Shown: piece by piece, positions 1 through 8,599 of the stretch | Numbering within the stretch: position 1 is the first letter of the stretch | Layout: every line of letters starts with the position of its first letter | Source of the DNA: Thermodesulfovibrionales bacterium | Lineage (GTDB): Bacteria; Nitrospirota; Thermodesulfovibrionia; Thermodesulfovibrionales; Dissulfurispiraceae | DNA: 64,000 nucleotides | Reading direction: 5' to 3' | Assembly (NCBI GenBank): GCA_030017995.1 | Contig: JASEGS010000003.1 | Coordinates: forward strand, 23,170 to 87,169 | Position numbers and translations under genes: made by a program | The notes under the pieces: generated by a model | Told to the model about the DNA's origin: nothing | Database searches by the model: none | What the model saw: the letters and a program-made list of their open reading frames with translations, nothing else

Positions 1-2
1 CA

Positions 3-1520
3 TTCATCACAAGCACATTACAGCAGGAAGCTGCGAGGAGACTCAGATTCCCGGCGAAAAGAACAATGATGATAGCCCAGCAGCTTTATGAAGGAATTGA
101 ACTCGGCAAAGAAGGCTCTGTTGGTCTTATTACCTATATGAGGACGGATTCGTTCAGAATAGCCCCAGAGGCTCAGCAATGGGCAAGGGAATTGATACAG
201 GCTCAGTTCGGAAAAGATTATCTCCCTGAAAAGCCACCCCATTATAAAAGCAAAGGCAGCGCTCAGGAGGCGCATGAGGCCATAAGGCCGACATATCCCG
301 ACAAATCGCCTGAGACTGTAAAGGCATTTCTTTCAAAGGACCAGTATAGCCTCTATTCATTGATATGGAACAGGTTCATCGCAAGCCAGATGACTCCCGC
401 ACAACTTGAACAGACCACGTTCATCATAGGATTAAAGGACTCAGGAATCGAAATGAAGGGATCTGAATTAAGGTCATCCGGCACTGTAATAAGATTTCCC
501 GGATTTATGGCGTTATACACTGAGAGCAAGGATGAGATAGAAGAAGAGGAAGGCGGGATACTCCCTCCATTAAAAGAGAATGACATCCTCAAACAGCTCG
601 ATATAAAGCCTGTCCAACATTTCACGCAGCCTCCGCCGAGATATTCGGAGGCGACTCTCGTAAAGGCCCTCGAAGAAAAAGGCATTGGCAGGCCGTCCAC
701 ATACGCTGCAATATTATCAACAATTCAGGACAGGAAATATGTGGAGAAAAACAATGAAAGGCGTTTCTTCCCAACAGAACTCGGCATAGTCGTCAACGAC
801 CTCCTCGTTGAAAAATTTCCTGAGCTGATAGATATTAGCTTTACCGCAAAGATGGAAGAGGAGCTCGATGAGATCGAAAGCGCTAAAATGAAGTGGGTCA
901 AAGTAATAAATGACTTTTATAAACCTTTCAGCAAAGACCTCAATGAGGCGTCAAAAGACATGGAAAAGGTTAAACCAAAAGATATTCCAACAGAAGAGGT
1001 CTGCGAAAAATGCGGCTCTCCTATGGTTATAAAATGGGGAAGGCACGGAAGATTCATGGCGTGCTCCGGCTATCCCGAATGCAAAAATACAAGGCCTCTC
1101 GATGGGGAAAACGGCGGAGCCCCGAAGGCCGAGCCAATAGCTACTAATGAGTTTTGCGAAAAGTGCGGCTCTCCTATGGTCATAAAGAGCGGAAGGTTCG
1201 GAAAGTTTATGGCTTGCTCAAAATATCCTGAATGCAAAAACACAAAACCTATCGCAACAGGGGTCAAATGCCCCCTTGACGGAGGAGACATCGTCGAGAG
1301 GAGATCGAAGAGGGGCAAGCCATTCTGGAGCTGCGGCAATTATCCAAAATGTAATTTTGCGAGCTGGTATAAACCGGTGCCAAAGCAGTGTCCGAAATGC
1401 AGCGCCTCTTTTCTCGTCGAAAGATGGACTAAAACCGGAGAATCATTCCATGCCTGTTCAAATAAAGACTGCGACTATAAGATAGAGGTAAAGAGAGAAG
1501 AAGCGTCAAGCGAAGCCTGA
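3..1520 (+). CDS. topA: DNA topoisomerase I, 5'-truncated by window edge
   Basis: Type IA topoisomerase that relaxes negative supercoils through a transient 5'-phosphotyrosine break. The frame is open from base 3, so the N-terminal Toprim half lies outside the window. The catalytic tyrosine is visible in ITYMRTDS (Tyr codon at 135-137), preceded by the family motif TSTLQQEAARRL and followed by the GRPSTYA block near 690. The C-terminus carries three to four Cys4 zinc-ribbon repeats (CEKCGSPMVIKWGRHG and a near copy, CPLDGG..., CPKCSAS...). The first two are close duplicates spaced by a short Pro/Ala linker. It ends with TGA and is followed after 3 bases by the next gene, so the two are probably co-transcribed. 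Confidence 0.97.
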   Translation, partial: FITSTLQQEAARRLRFPAKRTMMIAQQLYEGIELGKEGSVGLITYMRTDSFRIAPEAQQWARELIQAQFGKDYLPEKPPHYKSKGSAQEAHEAIRPTYPDKSPETVKAFLSKDQYSLYSLIWNRFIASQMTPAQLEQTTFIIGLKDSGIEMKGSELRSSGTVIRFPGFMALYTESKDEIEEEEGGILPPLKENDILKQLDIKPVQHFTQPPPRYSEATLVKALEEKGIGRPSTYAAILSTIQDRKYVEKNNERRFFPTELGIVVNDLLVEKFPELIDISFTAKMEEELDEIESAKMKWVKVINDFYKPFSKDLNEASKDMEKVKPKDIPTEEVCEKCGSPMVIKWGRHGRFMACSGYPECKNTRPLDGENGGAPKAEPIATNEFCEKCGSPMVIKSGRFGKFMACSKYPECKNTKPIATGVKCPLDGGDIVERRSKRGKPFWSCGNYPKCNFASWYKPVPKQCPKCSASFLVERWTKTGESFHACSNKDCDYKIEVKREEASSEA

Positions 1521-1523
1521 TAC

Positions 1524-2285
1524 ATGAAATACCCGCTTACAATAGGCATTGGGGGCTCACACAGCGGCACAGGCAAGACTACCATAGCAGCGGCACTCTT
1601 AAAATATCTTGCTACCCATTCACCCATTCACCCATTCACCCATTCACCAAAAATTGGTGCTATCAAATACACAAAGACTGCCTTTTACTCATCTATTACG
1701 GATGATAAGACTATCCTAAGACAGGAAGATAAAGACACGAGAAGGCTGCTGGACGCGGGAGCAGAGGAAGTCCTGTGGGTTCAGTCTCCCGAATCGGGGC
1801 TTGAAGAAACACTGCCGATGGCTGTCGAAAGGCTGTCGCATCTTGACGGCATAATCATCGAAGGCAACAGCGCAATTGAGTTTTTAAAACCTGATATAGT
1901 AATATTTTTATTTAGAGGTTCTGGAAAAAACCTGAAACCCTCGGCCCGTAAGCTGTTGAAACAAGCCGATATCATGCTTATACTCGGAGATGCGGAACAG
2001 CCTGCCCGGTCTAAGGCCCGGTCTCAGATTAGAAATTTAAAATTTTCAGGACTGGACAAAGCAGTTAAAGAACGGAATATAGAGGAGCTGATTTCTTACA
2101 TGGGCGCTATAGCCAATAAAAAAAGACTTGAGGACATCCTGAAATCAAAGGCGATTGACAATAAAATCCCATGCGGCTCTGCGAGGCAGATAGCCGAGGA
2201 TCTCGGCATCCCTTACACGGAGGTCGGCAAGGCAGCGGATGGGCTTAAAATCAAGATAACTAACTGCGAGCTGGGCTGCTTCTGA
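1524..2285 (+). CDS. MobB-like P-loop GTPase with extra C-terminal domain
   Basis: The N-terminus has a Walker A loop (GGSHSGTGKTT, residues 10-20) and the layout of molybdopterin-guanine dinucleotide protein MobB, followed by GAIKYTK and a later IIIEGNSA strand typical of that family. MobB assists insertion of the dinucleotide molybdenum cofactor, which fits the NapA-type enzyme later in the window. The last 60 residues form a separate helical segment ending in NCELGCF, which I do not recognise with certainty. An 8-bp unit (acccattc) is repeated four times in frame after the P-loop helix and adds a His/Pro/Thr-rich loop. The stop overlaps the ccsA start by one base. The assignment to the P-loop family is firm; the MobB function is probable. 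Confidence 0.75.
   Translation: MKYPLTIGIGGSHSGTGKTTIAAALLKYLATHSPIHPFTHSPKIGAIKYTKTAFYSSITDDKTILRQEDKDTRRLLDAGAEEVLWVQSPESGLEETLPMAVERLSHLDGIIIEGNSAIEFLKPDIVIFLFRGSGKNLKPSARKLLKQADIMLILGDAEQPARSKARSQIRNLKFSGLDKAVKERNIEELISYMGAIANKKRLEDILKSKAIDNKIPCGSARQIAEDLGIPYTEVGKAADGLKIKITNCELGCF
1614..1648. repeat. Octamer tandem array inside the MobB-like gene
   Basis: Four perfect copies of acccattc (1614-1645) followed by a partial copy. It is in frame and encodes the THSPIHPFTHSP loop, which MobB relatives are not expected to have. It belongs to the family of short tandem arrays found in many genes of this window. Confidence 0.9.
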
Positions 2286-3112
2286 TGAGAACGATACTCT
2301 TTGAATTAGCCCTCACATTCTATTTTGCCGCAACAATAATAAGCATCATAGAGATATTCAAAGGCGGCCCGAATATCAACAAAAAAGAATCCCGCGTCCT
2401 GCTCTTTATAGCAGGCATAGGGTTCGTGATACATACAGCAAGCATAATTTACAGGTACGCAGCAGCAGGACACCTTCCGATAACGAGCATGCACGAGGCC
2501 TCGTCGTTCTTTGCGTGGTGCATTGTCCTTATATTCTTCTTCCTCGAATACAGGTATAGGGTCGGCATAATGGGCTCATTCATCATGCCTATGGTTTTCA
2601 TACTTATGCTCTCTTCATCGGTACTGCCGAGAGAGATAAGGCCTTTAAGCCCTGTGCTTCAGAGCTATTGGCTCGGCATACACACATTCCTCGCGTTTTT
2701 AGGCAATGCGGCTTTCGCGGTGGCCTTCGGAACAGGCATCATGTATCTCGTGCAGGAGCATTATCTGAAATCAAAACACTTAGGCGGACTTTTTCAGAGA
2801 CTTCCAAGCATACAGACTCTCGCTGAGATAAATTACAGGCTGATAACCATCGGATTCCCACTGCTTACGCTTGCGATAATCACAGGGGCTCTCTGGGCTG
2901 AAAGCGTTTGGGGAACTTACTGGAGATGGGACCCTAAAGAGGTATGGTCGCTCATCACATGGTTCATTTATGCCCTTGTGCTGCATATAAGGCTGACCGC
3001 AGGCTGGAGAGGGAAAAGGGCGGCGATATTGTCAATCGCAGGGTTTATTGTTGTGCTGTTCACATTTTTCGGAGTTAATCTGCTTTTAAAGAGCATTCAT
3101 AGATTCCCATGA
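2285..3112 (+). CDS. ccsA: Cytochrome c biogenesis protein CcsA (ResC-like)
   Basis: Polytopic membrane protein of system II cytochrome c maturation, which carries heme across the membrane and, with ResB/Ccs1, ligates it to CxxCH apocytochromes. About eight hydrophobic segments are visible, and the tryptophan-rich heme-handling motif (WGTYWRWDPKEVW) lies near residues 208-219. Its length of 275 aa is usual for the short CcsA/CcsB branch. It overlaps hemA by 4 bases (ATGA). A gene of this family next to hemA is a common arrangement (hemX-like position). The partner ResB is encoded at 45407-46948, near the multiheme nitrite reductase that would need the system. Confidence 0.9.
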   Translation: MRTILFELALTFYFAATIISIIEIFKGGPNINKKESRVLLFIAGIGFVIHTASIIYRYAAAGHLPITSMHEASSFFAWCIVLIFFFLEYRYRVGIMGSFIMPMVFILMLSSSVLPREIRPLSPVLQSYWLGIHTFLAFLGNAAFAVAFGTGIMYLVQEHYLKSKHLGGLFQRLPSIQTLAEINYRLITIGFPLLTLAIITGALWAESVWGTYWRWDPKEVWSLITWFIYALVLHIRLTAGWRGKRAAILSIAGFIVVLFTFFGVNLLLKSIHRFP

Positions 3113-4383
3113 AAATCCTTGTTTTAGGCGTAAATCATAAAACCGCAAATGTCGAACTCAGGGAAAGGCTCGCCTTCAATGGTGATAAGCTCGAATCCGG
3201 AGTTTCAGGCCTGCACAATGTGCCTGATGTAAGAGAGATTGCCCTGCTTTCCACATGCAACAGGGTTGAACTATATACCTATGTAAATAATATAGTCTCC
3301 GGAGCGGACAATATCAAAAAATTTCTCTCGGCTTTCCACAACATACCGAGAAACGATTTCGAGAAATCCCTCTATGTCCATGCGGACTCCGATGCTATAA
3401 GGCATGTGTTCAGGGTCGCGTCAAGCCTCGATTCTATGGTCGTGGGCGAGCCTCAGATACTCGGCCAGCTAAAGGATGCGTTCGATTTTGCGCTCAGCAA
3501 AAAGACTACCGGAGTTCTTCTTAATAAATTAATGAAAAAGGCCATATCAACTGCAAAGCGGGTCAGGACAGAAACAAGGATTGCCGAAAATGCAGTATCC
3601 ATAAGCTTTGCGGCTGTGGAGTTAGCTAAAAAGATATTTATCGATCTTTCATCCAAGTCATTTATGCTCCTCGGAGCAGGAGAAATGGCGGAGCTTGCCG
3701 CGCGCCATCTCGTGAACAATGGAGTCAGAGATGTATTAGTCGTAAACAGGACATATGAAAGGGGATACGAGCTTGCAAAAGAGTTCAACGGAAAGGCAGT
3801 AAAATTCGAGGACTTTTTACATGAACTTATCCATACCGACATCATCATATGCTCGACCGGAGCGCCTTCATATATGCTCAATAAAGAGCAGATGCAGAAG
3901 GTAATGAAAGAGAGAAAGCACAAGCCTGTATTCATCATTGACATATCCGTTCCAAGGAACATAGACCCCGATATAAACAAGATGGAAAACGTCTATCTCT
4001 ACGACGTTGACGACCTTCAGGAGGTCGTTGACACCAATATGCTCGAAAGGCAGAAGGAAGCTGAAAAGGCGGAAAAGATCATTGACGAAGAGGTGCAGAA
4101 ATTCATAAGCTGGACGTCCTCTCTGCAATCCGTACCTACAATCGTATCCCTGCGCCAAAAGGCCGAGGAGATAAAGAACGAGGAACTTGAGAAGTTCAAA
4201 AATAAATATCCCGACATGGATGATGAAAAGATGAAGGCCGTAGAATACCTGACGACAGCCATAACGAACAAACTCATACATCCACCCACGGTCACCCTCA
4301 AAGAAGACACCGAAGACAGGGACGAGCTGATAGCAATGATAAAAAAATTATACGGAATAAACGGAGACGACAATGAAGAATAA
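3109..4383 (+). CDS. hemA: Glutamyl-tRNA reductase
   Basis: First committed step of C5-pathway heme synthesis: NADPH-dependent reduction of glutamyl-tRNA to glutamate-1-semialdehyde. The start MKILVLGVNHKTA and the nucleophile motif STCNRVELY (Cys near residue 49) are present. They are followed by the GEPQILGQLKDA substrate domain, a Rossmann NADPH fold (LLGAGEMAELAARHL, near residue 185) and a helical dimerisation tail. Length (424 aa) is normal. The last 11 bases, ATGAAGAATAA, are identical to the first 11 bases of hemC, and a GGAG motif stands just upstream. This implies that hemC originally overlapped the hemA stop here, before an island separated the two genes. Confidence 0.97.
   Translation: MKILVLGVNHKTANVELRERLAFNGDKLESGVSGLHNVPDVREIALLSTCNRVELYTYVNNIVSGADNIKKFLSAFHNIPRNDFEKSLYVHADSDAIRHVFRVASSLDSMVVGEPQILGQLKDAFDFALSKKTTGVLLNKLMKKAISTAKRVRTETRIAENAVSISFAAVELAKKIFIDLSSKSFMLLGAGEMAELAARHLVNNGVRDVLVVNRTYERGYELAKEFNGKAVKFEDFLHELIHTDIIICSTGAPSYMLNKEQMQKVMKERKHKPVFIIDISVPRNIDPDINKMENVYLYDVDDLQEVVDTNMLERQKEAEKAEKIIDEEVQKFISWTSSLQSVPTIVSLRQKAEEIKNEELEKFKNKYPDMDDEKMKAVEYLTTAITNKLIHPPTVTLKEDTEDRDELIAMIKKLYGINGDDNEE
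4373..4383 (+). repeat. Left copy of the 11-bp direct repeat bounding the island
   Basis: ATGAAGAATAA at the 3' end of hemA is repeated exactly at 8600-8610, the start of hemC. Between the copies lie 4.2 kb of foreign-looking genes. The GGAG at 4363-4366 would serve as the ribosome site of the ancestral hemC start. Confidence 0.8.
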
Positions 4384-4445
4384 AGGATGCAAGAGACTTA
4401 CGATATTCATTTATTGTAAAATCTATTTAAAAAGGAGGAAAACCT

Positions 4446-4742
4446 ATGGCGACTGCACAAAAGGTTAAAATAAAACATCCTTATATAGTTTCATCCGAAA
4501 AGCGCTGTGGCGGCAGCCCTATAATTGCAGGAACTAAGTTCCCTGTCCGCTCTATTGTTTTTTATATACTTAAACAAGGCATAACTCCCGAAGAATTAGT
4601 GAAAGAATTTACCCATCTAAATCTCTCTCAGATTTATGATGCCCTCTCATATTACTATGAACATAAAGAGCAAATAGACAAAGAGTTATCCGCTTGTGAA
4701 AGCTCACTAAGAGAGCAGGTTGAAGAAGCAACTCATGTCTGA
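4446..4742 (+). CDS. DUF433 antitoxin-like protein
   Basis: 98 aa protein with the DUF433 pattern: a strand followed by RCGGSPIIAGTKFPVRSIV and a winged-helix-like segment (ITPEELVKEFTHLNLSQIYDALSYYYEH). DUF433 proteins are VapB-like antitoxins usually encoded directly before a DUF5615 PIN-like toxin, as here. A strong AAGGAGG ribosome site lies just upstream of the ATG. The stop overlaps the next start by 8 bases. It is the first gene of the island inserted after hemA. Function as antitoxin is inferred from family and neighbour. Confidence 0.85.
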   Translation: MATAQKVKIKHPYIVSSEKRCGGSPIIAGTKFPVRSIVFYILKQGITPEELVKEFTHLNLSQIYDALSYYYEHKEQIDKELSACESSLREQVEEATHV

Positions 4743-5088
4743 AATCTCTTTGTATATTGATGAAGATGTAAGGGTTTTACTATCGGAAGTATTGCGAAGC
4801 AGAGGATATAAAGCAATGCATGTTCTTGAAGTTAAAAGAAGCGGTAAAGACGATGACGAACAACTTGCTTATGCCGTCGGCAAAAAGATGTCAATGCTGA
4901 CTCATAACATCGGTGATTATATAAAACTATCAAGGTCTTATATAAAGGAAAACAAGGATCACTTCGGCATCGTCGTTTCGGACCAAATACCTTTCAATGA
5001 ACTGCTGCGACGAACTCTGAAATTTCTTTCCTCATACTCCAGAGAATCTGTAAAAAATCGTATAGTATGGCTGCAGGATTATAAATAA
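4735..5088 (+). CDS. DUF5615 PIN-like toxin
   Basis: 117 aa protein starting MSEISLYIDEDV, with the DUF5615 layout: an acidic DED at the N-terminus, then GYKAMHVLEVKRSGKDDDEQLAYAVGKK and the strand LTHNIGDY with its conserved Asp. PIN-like folds use such acidic residues for metal-dependent RNA cleavage. The ATG at 4735 overlaps the antitoxin gene. An in-frame TTG at 4720 is also possible but has no better ribosome site. Toxin function is inferred from the pairing. Confidence 0.82.
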   Translation: MSEISLYIDEDVRVLLSEVLRSRGYKAMHVLEVKRSGKDDDEQLAYAVGKKMSMLTHNIGDYIKLSRSYIKENKDHFGIVVSDQIPFNELLRRTLKFLSSYSRESVKNRIVWLQDYK

Positions 5089-5090
5089 AT

Positions 5091-5195
5091 ATGACAACTG
5101 CTAATGAGTCGCTAAACCCTGAAGACTGGAAAAACATTGCGCGAAAGGACTGGCACAGATTTTTTGTCCTTCTGGACGATGGTGATGCCGCATGA
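5091..5195 (+). pseudogene. HEPN-domain protein stub (34 codons)
   Basis: A short frame starting MTTANESLNPEDWKN and continuing IARKDWHRFFVLLDDGDAA before a TGA. It resembles the first helix of HEPN-domain proteins, where DW-x-x-IA-x-x-D is followed by a glycine turn and a long second helix. The remainder is missing, so this is probably a decayed remnant of a HEPN/nucleotidyltransferase pair. Its stop overlaps the next stub as ATGA. Recognition rests on a short stretch. Confidence 0.5.
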
Positions 5196-5260
5196 AAGGC
5201 ATATCCGGCAAATATCTATGCAGGATTTTGGAAAAAATAGGCTCTAAAAAAATAAACTAA
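5192..5260 (+). pseudogene. HicA toxin N-terminal stub (22 codons)
   Basis: Frame MKGISGKYLCRILEKIGSKK ending in TAA. It matches the typical first 16 residues of HicA (YcfA) mRNA interferases (M-K-x-x-SGK-x-L-x-x-ILEK-x-G), but stops before the catalytic His-containing strand. The final base of its stop is the first base of the following methyltransferase ATG. This suggests that insertion of the restriction genes, or a deletion, removed the rest. Confidence 0.5.
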
Positions 5261-6501
5261 TGAATCAACAAGCCCAACTATTACATACATCTATCGTAAA
5301 TGAAGTATTTGGAAAAGACTTGCTATTGCTTAGCTCAGTTAATGAACTTTTTGAGCTTGAACTTGCTTTGATAGAATCTCGTTCTTTGCCTCGACAAGAA
5401 TTATTATCACGTTCTGCTTTTTTTAAATCTGTCGACGGCAACTTAACAAACCACTATAAAATATGCCGACCATTTGACGGTCATATTTCCGAGGATAGGT
5501 CTGCACAAACTCAAGCATATTTTCAAGAAGGGAAATATGCAACTGGTTACGCAACTCATGGACTCTTTCCATATCGCGGAAAGTTCCATCCACAGCTTAT
5601 CAAAGGTCTGCTCAATATCCTTGAGATTAAACGAGGAGATATTGTTCTTGACCCGATGTGTGGAAGCGGAACACTAAATGTTGAAGCTTCTTTATTAGGA
5701 ATTGATTCTATCGGCATGGACGTTAGCCCGTTTTGCCGACTACTGGCGAAAGTAAAATGTGAAAGTTTATCCTTAACACCTGAATATGTTGAAGCGATGT
5801 CAAATAATCCAGACAAATGGTTTAATTATTTTTCAAGTGGTAATGTGTACGATAAACTAAGAAAAATTAGGGAATCTGAGAAGCTTAAAATTTATGAATT
5901 AGCTTTATTAGCTTATCTTGATGCAATGGGCTATGCCAGAAGAGTTACTAGGGCAGGACACAAAGAACTATTTGACAAAGTTTTGAATCGTTATCAAGCA
6001 ACCGTTCTTCAAACAATTACAAATTCAGTTATAAAATCATCTCAACTTGGAACTGCAAATATTTTGGAGGGCGATGCACGCTGTCTGCCGCTTGATGATT
6101 CAAGCATTGATTGTATTATCACTTCTCCACCGTATTCCTTCGCTATTGATTACGCAGAAAATGACGCCCCTCAACTTGCATTTCTTGGCTATAACGTAGA
6201 TGAACTTCGCACTAAGATGATAGGTCTTGCCGGCAGAACTAAACAACAAAAACTACAGCGTTATTTTGATGATATGAAAACAGTTGCTCAAGAAATTGTC
6301 AGGGTGTTAAAATCTCGAAAGTTTGCTATTATAATCATAGGTTCAAACACAAATCAGACGGGAGAAATTCGTTTAGAACAAACAATTATAGACCATTTTG
6401 ATAGTTTTAATGCATCGCTTGTTAAAAGCATTCTTAAGCCTATTAAAGGCATGAGAAATACTATGAAAGATGAATATATCTTAATTTTTCAAAAAAATTG
6501 A
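5260..6501 (+). CDS. DNA methyltransferase with TSPPY motif (likely N4-cytosine)
   Basis: 413 aa AdoMet-dependent DNA aminomethyltransferase. The cofactor motif I, LDPMCGSGTLNVEAS (near residue 131), precedes the catalytic motif IV, ITSPPYSFAIDY (near residue 287). TSPPY is characteristic of N4-cytosine enzymes, though some N6-adenine enzymes share it. It is the first gene of a three-gene unit: it overlaps the putative nuclease gene by 4 bases, and that gene overlaps a second methyltransferase. Two methyltransferases flanking one nuclease is the pattern of systems that recognise an asymmetric site. Codon use is visibly more AT-rich than in hemA and hemC. Confidence 0.88.
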   Translation: MNQQAQLLHTSIVNEVFGKDLLLLSSVNELFELELALIESRSLPRQELLSRSAFFKSVDGNLTNHYKICRPFDGHISEDRSAQTQAYFQEGKYATGYATHGLFPYRGKFHPQLIKGLLNILEIKRGDIVLDPMCGSGTLNVEASLLGIDSIGMDVSPFCRLLAKVKCESLSLTPEYVEAMSNNPDKWFNYFSSGNVYDKLRKIRESEKLKIYELALLAYLDAMGYARRVTRAGHKELFDKVLNRYQATVLQTITNSVIKSSQLGTANILEGDARCLPLDDSSIDCIITSPPYSFAIDYAENDAPQLAFLGYNVDELRTKMIGLAGRTKQQKLQRYFDDMKTVAQEIVRVLKSRKFAIIIIGSNTNQTGEIRLEQTIIDHFDSFNASLVKSILKPIKGMRNTMKDEYILIFQKN

Positions 6502-7475
6502 TGAGAACCAACGAAGATAAATTTACTACCGTTATACAAAAGAACACTTTCTATTTTTTCAGTCCCGATTTTGAGCAACGCTATGAAGTTCAAAATCTGA
6601 ATGCCCTTAACAACCTCTTACAACTTGTTCAGACTAAAGTTCAGCAAGAAGGCGTTAAAAATGAGATTTTTGAAGAATTACTGTTACATCCTAATGGATT
6701 AAAAGCGCTTTTAACGCTCAATGGGTTTTCAAATGAGAGTCTAAAAAGATTAACTACATTTCTCAGAATTATTGATGATGAAGTTTTAGATGCATTGACA
6801 TTTAAATCTAACTGGCTCAAACCCGAAAATCGTGAGGAAATCAAAGAATGGTCTGATGCTACAATTGAAAAACTCGTTAGAGATAATCAATATTTTCGCA
6901 AAGGACTGGTCAACCTATTCTTTGAAGGAGCGTCTAATCCTCTTTTAGGACGTGTGCTTCCGCCATTTGAACTCCGAAAGTTGAGCATTGATAAACTCAG
7001 CTTTCGTCCTGAACCAATGATTGACACTCTCGTTCGCTATAAGGAAAAAGGTTCGTATTCCGGTTTAAAAGAAAACAACCCAGAAACAGTAATTGAGAAT
7101 ATTCTGAATAATCTCGGCCTAAAGTATACAAGTGGTGATTTACAAAGCTTAGTCGGCGTCGTTGATGATAAAAAAAGAACAATGGATTTCATTATTCCTG
7201 ATCAAGCCAGTCCAAAAATTATTGCTGAGAGTTCTTTTTTGGTAACTACCTCCTCTGGTCAAGGTGATAAGTCAAAAACAGAGATATCAATTCGCGCTTT
7301 GATTTCTGAGCATTATCCTCAAGCTAAGTTTATCGGCTTTGTTGATGGCATTGGCTGGTATGCAAGACAAAATGACCTTAAGCGTATGGTTTCCGCATAT
7401 GATGATGTGTTTACGTTCCATCCTGATGAACTCCAACGGTTCAATCAAATGCTTGTGGAGATATTTGGACTATGA
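6498..7475 (+). CDS. Putative type II restriction endonuclease
   Basis: 325 aa protein between two overlapping methyltransferase genes. The C-terminal part has a PD-(D/E)xK-like layout: RTMDFIIPD supplies an Asp, KIIAESSFLVTTSSGQGDKSK an acidic strand and Gly/Lys-rich turn, and KFIGFVDGIGWYARQNDL resembles the strand found after the active site in DpnII-like nucleases (F-x-x-x-x-D-G-x-G-W). The N-terminal 150 residues are helical and presumably bind DNA. Position is the strongest evidence. Recognition sequence and exact family are not determinable here. Confidence 0.72.
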   Translation: MMRTNEDKFTTVIQKNTFYFFSPDFEQRYEVQNLNALNNLLQLVQTKVQQEGVKNEIFEELLLHPNGLKALLTLNGFSNESLKRLTTFLRIIDDEVLDALTFKSNWLKPENREEIKEWSDATIEKLVRDNQYFRKGLVNLFFEGASNPLLGRVLPPFELRKLSIDKLSFRPEPMIDTLVRYKEKGSYSGLKENNPETVIENILNNLGLKYTSGDLQSLVGVVDDKKRTMDFIIPDQASPKIIAESSFLVTTSSGQGDKSKTEISIRALISEHYPQAKFIGFVDGIGWYARQNDLKRMVSAYDDVFTFHPDELQRFNQMLVEIFGL

Positions 7476-8476
7476 AGCTCAATGTTATTCTTCATGGCGA
7501 TTGCATAGAAATCCTGCGCACAATGCCTGATAATAGCGTGGATGTGACTTTCGCTGACCCGCCATTTAACCTTAATAAGAAATATAACAGTTACAGTGAC
7601 CGCAGGAGCTTGGATACTTATTTGCTGTGGTGCAAACAGTGGCTTACTGAAATGGTTCGTATCACAAAGCCAACCGGCAGTATTTTTGTCCATAATATTC
7701 CAAAGTGGCTTACATATTACGCATCATTTCTTAACGAGATTGCAGACTTTAAACATTGGATTTCATGGGATGCTATGAGTACCCCGCTTGGGAAAACTTT
7801 GATGCCTACACATTATGGCATTTTATTTTATGCAAAAGACAAAAAGTTAAATAAATTTTACGAAGTTCGCCATCCGCATAAACGTTGCAGAAAGTGCAAT
7901 GTTCTTTTAAAGGATTATGGAGGCAAGAAAGCAGGGTTGCATCCTTTTGGTCCCTTAGTATCTGATGTTTGGACAGATTTACACAGAATCAAACATGCTA
8001 AGAATAGAGATGCGCACCCGTGTCAGCTACCCGAAACAATTCTTGAACGTTTGATTCTAATGACGACTGATGAAGGCGATATCATTCTTGACCCTTTTAA
8101 TGGAACAGGGACAACTGTAATCGCCGCAAAACGACTTGGCAGGAAATACATTGGAATTGAACTTGATAAACAATATGTGACTATTGCTGAAGAAAAGCTT
8201 AGAAATGTTCGACCGGATTCTCATATTGATAGTGTTTGGGTTAGTAAATATCTTAATGGAATAGCTACCATTCGAGATAAAGACTGGGATGTTCTTCAAT
8301 CGCATTTTCACATACCCCATCCAATTCCTCTGCTTGAATATAGAAACATTGTTTATAAAAATGGGACGATTAATAAACATACACATACTATGGACGAAAC
8401 AGAGGACATTCTTGTGTTTTCATTTGATGATGTAACTGCTTGCCATAAAATATCTGCTGAATCTCTAAAAAATTAA
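7472..8476 (+). CDS. DNA N6-adenine methyltransferase (beta class)
   Basis: 334 aa. The catalytic motif DPPFNLNKKY (near residue 28) comes before the AdoMet motif DPFNGTGTTVIAAKRLGRKYIGIE (near residue 206), the order of beta-class enzymes. DPPF is typical of N6-adenine methylation. A Cys-containing insert (KRCRKCNVL) lies between them. The C-terminal 100 residues after the last fold motif may help target recognition. It starts inside the end of the nuclease gene (4-base overlap) and is the last gene of the island before hemC. Confidence 0.9.
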   Translation: MKLNVILHGDCIEILRTMPDNSVDVTFADPPFNLNKKYNSYSDRRSLDTYLLWCKQWLTEMVRITKPTGSIFVHNIPKWLTYYASFLNEIADFKHWISWDAMSTPLGKTLMPTHYGILFYAKDKKLNKFYEVRHPHKRCRKCNVLLKDYGGKKAGLHPFGPLVSDVWTDLHRIKHAKNRDAHPCQLPETILERLILMTTDEGDIILDPFNGTGTTVIAAKRLGRKYIGIELDKQYVTIAEEKLRNVRPDSHIDSVWVSKYLNGIATIRDKDWDVLQSHFHIPHPIPLLEYRNIVYKNGTINKHTHTMDETEDILVFSFDDVTACHKISAESLKN

Positions 8477-8599
8477 AACAAGGAGCGCAACGGCACATAA
8501 CGAAACCTTTACACAACTACCATAAATTGGGGCGGTAAGAGATATAGATAAAGATAGACAAATAAGAATTGATAAGACTATAGGGAGGCATCAGCATTC
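8477..8599. other. Right end of the island, no gene seen
   Basis: AT-rich spacer between the restriction genes and hemC. It supplies a GGGAGG ribosome site about a dozen bases before the hemC ATG. No terminal inverted repeat, integrase fragment or tRNA-like sequence was recognised. Confidence 0.5.

Noticed and set aside
5193..5195. UGA at the end of the HEPN-like stub as Sec
   Set aside because: Frame after the UGA (KAYPANIYAGFWKK) does not resemble a HEPN continuation and soon stops. The overlapping HicA-like start explains the sequence.
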